DNA of 5,055 nt from an uncultured bacterium. GTDB taxonomy: Bacteria > Desulfobacterota > Desulfobulbia > Desulfobulbales > Desulfobulbaceae. The translations under genes and the position numbers were made by a program. This document shows, in pieces, positions 1-5,055 of this stretch; position 1 is the first letter of the stretch, and each line of letters begins with the position of its first letter. Location of the stretch: contig CAITZN010000152.1 in NCBI GenBank assembly GCA_903896915.1, positions 1 through 5,055 of the forward strand. Reading direction: 5' to 3'. A model generated the notes under the pieces. It saw only the letters and a list, made by a program, of their open reading frames with translations. It was not told the DNA's origin and did not search any database.

Positions 1-14
1 ATGTGGCTTTTTTG

Positions 15-23
15 TGGTAGAAT
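15..23 (+). promoter_or_regulatory. Possible extended -10 promoter element
   Basis: The bases TGG-TAGAAT fit an extended -10 element: TGn followed directly by a hexamer that matches TATAAT at five of six positions. The matching -35 region would lie at or before the first base of the window, so it cannot be examined. If active, transcription would start near position 30 and give a leader of about 170 nt before the flavin oxidoreductase gene at 201. This is a pattern match only. A second candidate, a perfect TTGACA at 78-83, lacks a good -10. Confidence 0.3.
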
Positions 24-135
24 AGTCTTTATGTTTATTTAATTTGGCCCCTTGTTTTTCGGGGCTGGCCACCATGCTTGACAAACGCACCGGAGCTCGG
101 AATTGTTTCATGTTCCAATCATGCATATCTTTTTT

Positions 136-165
136 GGGGCAGGGAGTGTTCCCCCCGATGTTTTT
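136..165 (+). terminator. Terminator- or attenuator-like hairpin in the leader
   Basis: GGG at 137-139 can pair with CCC at 154-156, and GGGA at 142-145 with TCCC at 150-153. This leaves a GTGT loop and a two-base CA bulge. Four bases (GATG) then lead into five T residues at 161-165. The arrangement resembles an imperfect intrinsic terminator, and it lies only 36 nt before the ATG at 201. It could end an upstream transcript from outside the window, act as an attenuator for the gene at 201, or be fortuitous. On the opposite strand it is followed by A residues and could not work as a terminator. Confidence 0.3.
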
Positions 166-190
166 CGTTTGCACTGTAACAAATTGACCA

Positions 191-195
191 AGAGG
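191..195 (+). promoter_or_regulatory. Ribosome binding site of the gene at 201
   Basis: AGAGG lies five bases before the ATG at 201, a normal Shine-Dalgarno position. It supports 201 as the true start. The protein from this ATG begins with the expected family N-terminus, a short lead-in to the IPIIQGGM strand. Confidence 0.6.
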
Positions 196-200
196 TTTGA

Positions 201-1178
201 ATGAAACTGCCAGAATTAAAAATAGGCTCACTCATAGCAAAAATTCCCATTATCCAGGGTGGCATGTCCATCCGGGTTTCCACCTCTGCTCTGGCCATAC
301 CGGTAGCTGAATGCGGCGGTATCGGCACTATCGGCGGCTCCGGAATTCCTGTGCCGGAACTGCAAGAGGATATTCGCAAGGCCAAAAAAGCCACCAAGGG
401 AATCATAGCTGTGAACATCATGTATGCTATGAAGGATTTCTATGAGCTGGTTATGGCCTCTGTTGAAGCAGGGGCTGACATGATCATCACGGGGGCCGGT
501 TTTTCCAGAGATATTTTCAAGATTGGAAAAACGCATAATATTCCTATTGTCTCGATTGTTTCTTCACCGGGTTTGGCCACTTTGGCTGAAAAGCTCGGGG
601 CTGCCGCGGTCATTGTCGAGGCGGCTGAGGCCGGAGGCCATCTGGGGACTGAGATTTCACTGCGTGACCTCTTTCCTTCCATCCGTAAAGTGATATCCAA
701 GGTTCCCCTGATTGCAGCTGGCGGCATTACTGACGGTTTTGAGATGGCTGAAATGATGGACAAGTACGGTGCCGATGGCGTGCAGATAGCCTCTCGTTTC
801 GTTTTAAGCAAAGAATGTTCCGTGTCGCAGGAGTTTAAGGATACCTTCCTCAAGGCCAGAGAGGAGGATATCGTCCTGGTAAGCTCGCCGGTCGGTATGC
901 CGGGTCGTGCCATCAAGACCCCTTTTGTCGAAAAAATGTTACGAGGAGACGATATTTCGTCCGAAAAGTGTCGTTTTAAATGCCTGAAGAAATGCAACTA
1001 TAAATATTGCATCAGCGAGCGGCTTACAGCCTCCCTGAAAGGCGATGTGGAAAACGGGCTGGTCTTTTCCGGAGCCAATACCTTTAAAATGAAGGAGATT
1101 CTCTCCGTTCAGGAGATCTTCAACCGGTTTGTCCAGGCGGCGGAATCGGTGTACAAGGAAAAGGTTGCTCAAGCCTGA
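201..1178 (+). CDS. Nitronate monooxygenase-family FMN oxidoreductase
   Basis: 325-residue cytoplasmic TIM-barrel flavoprotein of the nitronate monooxygenase / 2-nitropropane dioxygenase family, which also contains the enoyl-ACP reductase FabK. Members bind FMN; true nitronate monooxygenases oxidise alkyl nitronates with O2. Visible family features are IPIIQGGMS at residues 15-23, GGIGTIGGSG at 39-48, and AEAGGHLG at 142-149 with His147 at the position of the family's catalytic base. AAGGITDG at 172-179 and GADGVQIASRF at 190-200 form the FMN phosphate site. The C-terminal third carries four closely spaced cysteines (Cys257, 261, 265, 270), described separately as a finding. Length is normal and the start has a ribosome binding site at 191-195. 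It lies 62 nt before pcnB, with a hairpin between, so linkage to pcnB is uncertain. The family assignment is firm. The substrate is not: in an anaerobe an O2-dependent nitronate reaction is doubtful, and an NAD(P)H-dependent or enoyl-reductase-like role is possible. Confidence 0.9.
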   Translation: MKLPELKIGSLIAKIPIIQGGMSIRVSTSALAIPVAECGGIGTIGGSGIPVPELQEDIRKAKKATKGIIAVNIMYAMKDFYELVMASVEAGADMIITGAGFSRDIFKIGKTHNIPIVSIVSSPGLATLAEKLGAAAVIVEAAEAGGHLGTEISLRDLFPSIRKVISKVPLIAAGGITDGFEMAEMMDKYGADGVQIASRFVLSKECSVSQEFKDTFLKAREEDIVLVSSPVGMPGRAIKTPFVEKMLRGDDISSEKCRFKCLKKCNYKYCISERLTASLKGDVENGLVFSGANTFKMKEILSVQEIFNRFVQAAESVYKEKVAQA

Positions 1179-1183
1179 GTCCA

Positions 1184-1216
1184 TAGGGAGGATAATTTTC
1201 TCCCTGATGAGTTTTT
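1184..1216 (+). terminator. Intercistronic hairpin, weak terminator candidate
   Basis: AGGGAG at 1185-1190 pairs with CTCCCT at 1200-1205. The stem extends inward by a G-T and an A-T pair and leaves a five-base loop. Six bases later comes a run of five T residues at 1212-1216. The stem is good, but the T tract is farther away than in a canonical intrinsic terminator. It may partly separate transcription of the flavoprotein gene from pcnB, or protect an mRNA end. A pcnB promoter is not evident in the remaining 25 bases. Confidence 0.4.
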
Positions 1217-1240
1217 ATCCTTTTACATCAAGCGCGCCCT

Positions 1241-2653
1241 ATGACAGTTGAACCGCAGGCCCAGGTTTTCAGCCAGGAAGAAGGAACGACGGTTACTGCC
1301 ACGGTCATTCCTGAATCCGGCCACCCTATACGCGAACAGCAACTCGACCGCGAAGCCCTTAAGGTGCTCTATCGTCTGCGTGATGCCGGGTTTAAGGGGT
1401 ACCTGGTGGGCGGAGGGGTTCGGGATCTCTATCTTGGCCGCACGCCGAAGGATTTCGATATTTCAACTGATGCTCGGCCGGGCCAACTGCGGCAGCTGTT
1501 TCGCAACAGCCGGACCATTGGTCGTCGTTTCCGCCTGGTTCAGGTTTTCTTTCGGGGCGACAAAATCGTCGAGGTGTCAACCCTGCGTTCGCGGAGTGAA
1601 TTCGACATCAATAGCGATGAACAGTTGTTGGCGTCGAATAACACCTTCGGTACTCTGGAAGACGATGCATTCCGGCGCGATCTCACCATTAACGCCCTCT
1701 TTTACGAAATCGAAAATCATACCATCATCGACTACATCGGTGGTGTCCAGGATCTTAATCGTGGCGTCATCCGTATGGTCGGTGAACCGGACCGTCGGTT
1801 TGTCAGGGATCCGGTCCGGATAATGCGGGTTATCCGCCATGCCGCGAGGACAGGTTTTGCGATTGAGGCGGAAACCTTTTCCGCTCTCCAGCAGCATCGG
1901 GATAAACTGCATCTTTGCCCTCCTTCGCGTATTCGTGACGAAATACTCAAGGACCTGCGATCCGGTGCGAGTCGCCCCTGGGCAGAACTCTGCATAAGCT
2001 CATCTATCTGGTCGGCGCTGTTTCCTTTGTACGAAGAATGCATGCAGGGGGATAGCGGGGATACGGTCCGCCAGAATCTCTTGCGCATCTTTACGGTGCT
2101 GGACCGCCTCCATAACAGAGTGGATGACTCGGAACCTGTTAAAATTCCTGAGTCTATTTTGCTGGCCGCTCTTTTGTTGCCATGGGCCTGTCAGCGTTTC
2201 AACTTACCGGAAACCAATGTGCGGGGACCGGGTTTTAACACCCTGCAGCGCACTATCCGTGAAGATGTCGACCGGTATTTCGGAGAGCCGTTCAACGTGC
2301 AGCGTATGGCCAAGGAATCCATGACCACCCTGCTGGTGAATCTCTCGACTTTCCATCATTCCCGAACTCAGGGCAACGATCCCCACTGGTTGAGGAAGAA
2401 GAGTTATTATAACGATTGTTCCCGGTTTTATGACCTCTATCTCGAATCGCAAGGCGTCGAGGCTGTCAAGGCGGAGCGTTTTGTCGCCGCGCTGAAGAAG
2501 CCAGAGGTCTTAGAAGTCGTGAACGGGGCGCAGGAGCTGAGCGGAGCTCAGGAAGGTGGTGGCGAAACCAAGGCCAGAGGCAGAGGCGGGGTAAATCCGG
2601 CGTTCAGCAGTAAGCCGCAAGGTGTGTTCGGCCTTCGACGGCACCGAAATTAG
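1241..2653 (+). CDS. pcnB: Poly(A) polymerase I (PcnB)
   Basis: 470-residue nucleotidyltransferase of the class II poly(A) polymerase / CCA-adding family. It adds 3' poly(A) tails to RNA from ATP, which in bacteria marks transcripts for exonucleolytic decay. The nucleotidyltransferase head spans roughly residues 35-180: GGGVRDLYLG at 57-66, metal-binding Asp71 and Asp73 in KDFDIS, the poly(A)-polymerase-type block IGRRFRLVQVFF at 93-104, FRRDLTINALFY at 144-155 and IDYIGGVQDL at 163-172. The RNA-binding part starts with RRFVRDPVRIMRVIRHAARTG (185-205). The IGRRFRL block and the preceding TVIP..GHPI segment resemble E. coli PcnB more than a CCA transferase, so I favour PcnB. The tail from about residue 428 is rich in Gly, Ala and Arg and ends basic, as is common in this enzyme. 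The ATG at 1241 has no visible Shine-Dalgarno, but an in-frame stop at 1208-1210 leaves no better upstream start. The EEP gene follows after 19 nt. Confidence 0.92.
   Translation: MTVEPQAQVFSQEEGTTVTATVIPESGHPIREQQLDREALKVLYRLRDAGFKGYLVGGGVRDLYLGRTPKDFDISTDARPGQLRQLFRNSRTIGRRFRLVQVFFRGDKIVEVSTLRSRSEFDINSDEQLLASNNTFGTLEDDAFRRDLTINALFYEIENHTIIDYIGGVQDLNRGVIRMVGEPDRRFVRDPVRIMRVIRHAARTGFAIEAETFSALQQHRDKLHLCPPSRIRDEILKDLRSGASRPWAELCISSSIWSALFPLYEECMQGDSGDTVRQNLLRIFTVLDRLHNRVDDSEPVKIPESILLAALLLPWACQRFNLPETNVRGPGFNTLQRTIREDVDRYFGEPFNVQRMAKESMTTLLVNLSTFHHSRTQGNDPHWLRKKSYYNDCSRFYDLYLESQGVEAVKAERFVAALKKPEVLEVVNGAQELSGAQEGGGETKARGRGGVNPAFSSKPQGVFGLRRHRN
2537..2551. repeat. Short perfect inverted repeat inside the 3' end of pcnB
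   Basis: CTGAGC (2537-2542) and GCTCAG (2546-2551) are perfect reverse complements separated by GGA. They would form a six-base-pair, three-base-loop hairpin in the mRNA. It lies where the protein becomes low in complexity (two GAQE units close together) and has no T tract, so it is not a terminator. It may simply reflect G/C-rich repetitive coding sequence. Confidence 0.4.
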
Positions 2654-2659
2654 AGGGTC

Positions 2660-2665
2660 AGGAGG
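2660..2665 (+). promoter_or_regulatory. Strong ribosome binding site that selects a TTG start
   Basis: AGGAGG ends seven bases before TTG at 2673, ideal spacing. The alternative in-frame ATG at 2622 lies inside pcnB and would add 17 residues unlike the family. An ATG at 2666 touches the Shine-Dalgarno directly and is in another frame, ending after 38 codons. The TTG is therefore the likely start of the downstream gene. Confidence 0.75.
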
Positions 2666-2672
2666 ATGCTGT

Positions 2673-3404
2673 TTGCGGTTCTTGCTCTACAATATACGTT
2701 ACGCTGCCGGCATTGGCGGCCGTTTTCATTTCCCCTTTCCCTATGCGGGTTATTTGCGGCGATCTCGCCAAAATTTCGATAAAATTCTAGAGTTTATCAA
2801 GTCGGTTCAGCCTGATATAATGGGACTGGTGGAGGTGGACGGCGGTTCCTTTCGTACCGGCAAGCACTGTCAGGCGGAAATGATTGCTGAACAGCTTGGG
2901 TATCACCATGTGATCGAAACTAAGTATGGCTCGGCTTCGATGGCCCAGAAGATTCCGCTTCTCAGGACTCAGGGCAATGCCGTTCTCACCAAAATGCCGA
3001 TAATCAGTCACCGCTTTCATTACTTTGACGAGGGTGTGAAACGGTTGATTATTCAGGTGTGCACCGAACGAGTGACCATTTTTTTGGTACATCTTTCCCT
3101 AACCTACCGCAATCGACAGTATCAGCTTGAACGTTTGTACAAATTGATTCGGGAGGTGGACCGTCCGACAATTCTGGCAGGTGATTTCAATGTACTCTGG
3201 GGGATGCGCGAACTCGAACTTTTTCTCGGCGCCACCGGCCTGGTCAGCGCCAACCCCGACAAAAAACCTTCACACCCAAGTCGGGCGCCCAAACGAGAGC
3301 TTGATTTCATTCTCCACAGTCCGGAACTCAAGGTCGTTCATTTCCAGATTCCTTCGGTAACCTATTCGGACCATGCACCACTCGTGTGTGATTTTGAGTT
3401 TTGA
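2673..3404 (+). CDS. Endonuclease/exonuclease/phosphatase superfamily hydrolase
   Basis: 243-residue protein of the EEP (exonuclease III / DNase I / CCR4-like) superfamily of metal-dependent phosphodiesterases and phosphatases. The full catalytic set is visible: Asn7 in LLYNIRY, Glu54 in GLVEVDGG, GNAVLTK at 101-107, His140 in HLSLTY, Asp171 and Asn173 in AGDFNVLWG, Asp211 in RELDFIL, and Asp233-His234 in YSDHAPLVCDFEF at the C-terminus. These support an active Mg2+-dependent hydrolase. No signal peptide or membrane segment is apparent, so it is probably cytoplasmic. I start it at TTG 2673 because of AGGAGG at 2660-2665 and because MRFLLYNIRY is the expected first strand of the fold. A longer form from ATG 2622 would overlap pcnB by 32 nt. 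It follows pcnB by 19 nt and is probably co-transcribed. The substrate cannot be read from sequence: DNA, RNA, a sugar phosphate or a lipid headgroup are all possible in this superfamily. Confidence 0.88.
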   Translation: MRFLLYNIRYAAGIGGRFHFPFPYAGYLRRSRQNFDKILEFIKSVQPDIMGLVEVDGGSFRTGKHCQAEMIAEQLGYHHVIETKYGSASMAQKIPLLRTQGNAVLTKMPIISHRFHYFDEGVKRLIIQVCTERVTIFLVHLSLTYRNRQYQLERLYKLIREVDRPTILAGDFNVLWGMRELELFLGATGLVSANPDKKPSHPSRAPKRELDFILHSPELKVVHFQIPSVTYSDHAPLVCDFEF

Positions 3405-3491
3405 ACAGATGCGTGTCGTGTCCACTCAGCTTTTTGCTCCGCTCTTTCGCCCGATTTTTTCAAGAGTCCTTCCGTTCCTCCTTAATCGTTT

Positions 3492-4283
3492 TTAGCCTCG
3501 TCCCGTCATCTGCTCAGGAAGACCGATGATCGAACCGTTCCGACCGGTTACCCCGTTTCCTGTTTTTGTTGCTCGGCGATAGGAAAAGAACTGCTGGTTG
3601 CAGCAGGTGCAGATGGAGGCTATCTCAATGTGTTCTTGGCGTAATCCCGCCCTGAGCAGCTGCTGGCGGCTGATTGCCCAGAAATCAAAGAAGAGCGGCC
3701 GTACCTGGAACGAGTGCATCCAGGTTGGCAGCTCCTTGTGGTAATTGATGAACTCGGCGCAGCAGGGGCCGAGTGACGGACTGATGACGGCCAACAAGTT
3801 GTCGGGGTCCACCGCATAGTGTTCCCGCAGGCGACGGATTGTCTTGCCGATGATATCGAGCACGCTGCCCCGCCAGCCGCTGTGGATTGCGGCAATAACC
3901 CCCTGTTGCGGTGCTGAGAGCAGGATCGCTTGGCAATCGGCCTGTTGAATCAGCAGGCCGGTGCCCGGCAGCGTCGAGATCATGGCGTCATATCCCTCCA
4001 GCTCAGTCGCAATGTGCCGCTGTTCAATTCCGAGTACTTGATCAGAGTGGGTCTGTTTGACGGAAACTAGATTGGTGAGCCCTAAAGCGGCTCTGGCGCG
4101 GGCGCGGTTTTCAGCTACTCGGTTGGCCTGGTCGCCAACTGAGTAGCTGAGATTGAAGGGGGCAAAAGGTTCGGAGCTGATCCCTCCCCCACAGCAGAAG
4201 AGGCCATGGGGAACGGATAATAGATCACTGGTGAAATAGGGCAGTGGATCGTTATAGAGTTGCATCAATACGTCGGTGAACAT
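3492..4283 (-). CDS. pgeF: Peptidoglycan editing factor PgeF (YfiH / multicopper-like family)
   Basis: 263-residue protein of the YfiH/LACC1 family, once labelled polyphenol oxidase or laccase. Family members are reported to act on purine nucleosides (phosphorylase and deaminase activity); E. coli YfiH is reported to remove UDP-MurNAc-L-Ser, a mis-made cell-wall precursor. Metal-site residues fit E. coli His71/Cys107/His124 in spacing: His79 in KQTHSD, Cys117 in QADCQA and His134 in HSGWRG. Other blocks are PFNLSYSVGD at 42-51, GPCCAEF at 172-178, FFDFWAISRQQL at 198-209 and CTCCNQQFFSYRR at 225-237. The N-terminal position usually reading TR before GG has Cys30-Cys31 here. The start at 4283 has no Shine-Dalgarno; ATG at 4265 (residue 7) is an alternative. 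An in-frame stop at 4329-4331 bounds upstream extension. It lies 92 nt after clpA on the same strand, possibly in one transcript. Confidence 0.9.
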   Translation of the reverse strand: MFTDVLMQLYNDPLPYFTSDLLSVPHGLFCCGGGISSEPFAPFNLSYSVGDQANRVAENRARARAALGLTNLVSVKQTHSDQVLGIEQRHIATELEGYDAMISTLPGTGLLIQQADCQAILLSAPQQGVIAAIHSGWRGSVLDIIGKTIRRLREHYAVDPDNLLAVISPSLGPCCAEFINYHKELPTWMHSFQVRPLFFDFWAISRQQLLRAGLRQEHIEIASICTCCNQQFFSYRRATKTGNGVTGRNGSIIGLPEQMTGRG

Positions 4284-4333
4284 GAGGACAGCGCTAACGC
4301 CTTGTCCCTTTGATGGTTGCCCCTGATATCAGA

Positions 4334-4339
4334 TGTCAA
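4334..4339 (-). promoter_or_regulatory. Perfect -35-like TTGACA upstream of pgeF
   Basis: On the - strand a consensus TTGACA lies 50 bases before the pgeF ATG, in the clpA-pgeF gap. The hexamer 17 bases downstream (CCATCA) is a poor -10, so a functional sigma-70 promoter is doubtful. It partly overlaps a palindrome, CTGATATCAG at 4323-4332, just downstream. The gap holds no convincing terminator, so read-through from clpA may suffice. Confidence 0.2.
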
Positions 4340-4375
4340 GTCCAGTGCCCGGATCTTCCAGTTTTGTATTTGCAC

Positions 4376-5055
4376 TTACAAGTAGTTGAAAACAGTTTTA
4401 TTATTTTTTCGACCTATCTTGACTTTGCCGCCCTTGTTGAGGGAGCCGAAAAGTATCTCTTCGGTGAGGATGTCACCGATTTCTTTCATCATCAGGCGAC
4501 GTAGAGGCCGTGCACCAAAGGCTGGTTCATATCCTTCCTTTGCCAACCAGGAACGAGCAGCGGGGGTCAGCGAGATCTGCACTTTTTTATCGATGAGTTG
4601 CTGTTGCAGTTCCTTCAAGATTTTGTCGACCACTTTTTCAACCGTCTCGATTTCCAGCGGAGCGAAGCTGATCGTCGCGTCAAGGCGGTTACGGAATTCC
4701 GGGGAAAAGAGATTCTTAATCGCTTTTTGTTCCTTACCCTTTGAGTCTCCGAGAAAACCGATGGTGCGTTCACTCATTTCTCGAGCTCCCGCGTTGGTGG
4801 TCATAATCAGGATGACGTTACGAAAATCAGCACGGCGGCCGGAGTTGTCGGTGAGCGTGGAGTGATCCATAACCTGGAGCAGAATGGAAAAAACATCCGG
4901 GTGCGCTTTTTCGATTTCGTCGAGCAAAAGCACTGAATATGGATGCTTACGGATCGCATCGGTCAGCAGTCCGCCCTGATCAAAACCGATATAGCCAGGA
5001 GGGGCCCCAATTAGCCGGGCGACCGCATGTTTTTCCATGTATTCGCTCATGTCGA
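4376..5055 (-). CDS. clpA: ATP-dependent Clp protease ATP-binding subunit ClpA, C-terminal part
   Basis: Partial gene: the reading frame is open to the right edge, so the N-terminal domain, the D1 ATPase and the D2 Walker A lie outside. The visible 225 residues are most of the second AAA+ module (D2). ClpA is a hexameric cytoplasmic unfoldase that feeds proteins to ClpP. Counting from the Met at 5050, visible parts are the pore loop GAPPGYIGFDQGG (15-27), Walker B VLLLDEIEKAH (40-50), sensor 1 in MTTNAG (83-88), the arginine-finger segment EFRNRLD (118-124) and sensor 2 GARPLRR (179-185). IGF at 97-99, in RTIGFLGD, sits where ClpA has its IGL ClpP-docking tripeptide. This loop and the close match to E. 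coli ClpA (MSEYME.H, GFDQGGLLTDA, EILFGSL) exclude ClpB, which lacks it. A short Lys-rich tail ends at TAA 4376-4378. pgeF follows after 92 nt. Confidence 0.92.
   Translation of the reverse strand, partial: DMSEYMEKHAVARLIGAPPGYIGFDQGGLLTDAIRKHPYSVLLLDEIEKAHPDVFSILLQVMDHSTLTDNSGRRADFRNVILIMTTNAGAREMSERTIGFLGDSKGKEQKAIKNLFSPEFRNRLDATISFAPLEIETVEKVVDKILKELQQQLIDKKVQISLTPAARSWLAKEGYEPAFGARPLRRLMMKEIGDILTEEILFGSLNKGGKVKIGRKNNKTVFNYL

Noticed and set aside
1..42. 13-codon ORF from the ATG at position 1
   Set aside because: It is very short and its upstream context is outside the window. The -10-like element lies inside it.
46..66. GCCCC/GGGGC hairpin as an intrinsic terminator
   Set aside because: Neither strand has a T tract after the stem: + is followed by TGGCCACC and - by A-rich sequence.
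78..106. TTGACA at 78-83 as the promoter of the gene at 201
   Set aside because: The -35 is perfect, but the hexamers at 16-18 base spacing (for example AATTGT at 101-106) match a -10 at only about three of six positions.
440..997. 185-codon - strand ORF opposite the flavoprotein gene
   Set aside because: It is a shadow of a well-supported gene; its translation is low in complexity and has no recognisable domain.
3364..3483. AAGGAGG on the - strand (3483-3477) with a 33-codon ORF from TTG at 3463
   Set aside because: Spacing to the TTG is about 13 bases, the start codon is weak, and the frame runs into the antisense of the EEP gene. It is probably chance.
4323..4332. CTGATATCAG palindrome as an operator
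   Set aside because: A single ten-base palindrome in the clpA-pgeF gap, with no second copy and no clear promoter, is not enough to call a regulator site.
4386..4865. 159-codon + strand ORF opposite clpA
   Set aside because: It is antisense to strongly conserved ClpA D2 motifs; the Ser/Arg-rich translation has no family features.

Overview
The window looks like ordinary bacterial chromosome, most likely from an anaerobic or deltaproteobacterial-type (Desulfobacterota-like) lineage. That placement is an inference from protein style: a PcnB-type poly(A) polymerase, a clostridial/deltaproteobacterial-type nitronate monooxygenase homologue with a C-terminal cysteine cluster, and a ClpA (not ClpC) unfoldase. 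No 16S or other marker is present, so the taxonomy is soft. I see no transposase, phage gene, tRNA, rRNA or CRISPR array.

Layout. Positions 1-200 are a non-coding leader with an extended -10-like promoter at its left edge, two short G/C hairpins and a ribosome binding site. The + strand then carries three genes: a flavin-dependent nitronate monooxygenase-family oxidoreductase (201-1178), poly(A) polymerase pcnB (1241-2653) and an endonuclease/exonuclease/phosphatase (EEP) superfamily hydrolase (2673-3404). The last two are tightly spaced, with 19 nt between them, and are probably co-transcribed. The first is separated from pcnB by 62 nt containing a hairpin. On the - strand, reading leftwards from the right edge, are the C-terminal part of clpA (4376 to beyond 5055) and then pgeF (3492-4283), 92 nt downstream. 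The two blocks converge at 3405-3491, where I find no convincing terminator.

Working together. PcnB adds 3' poly(A) tails that promote RNA decay. The EEP protein behind it has the same fold as eukaryotic CCR4-type deadenylases as well as DNases and phosphatases, so a nucleic-acid role is attractive but unproven. ClpA and PgeF belong to quality control: ATP-driven unfolding for ClpP, and removal of mis-made peptidoglycan precursors and/or purine nucleoside metabolism. The window is largely housekeeping. The most interesting points are the pcnB-EEP pairing, the TTG start of the EEP gene beside a decoy ATG, the cysteine cluster in the flavoprotein, and the structured leader in front of it. I did not find a clearly new multi-gene system.
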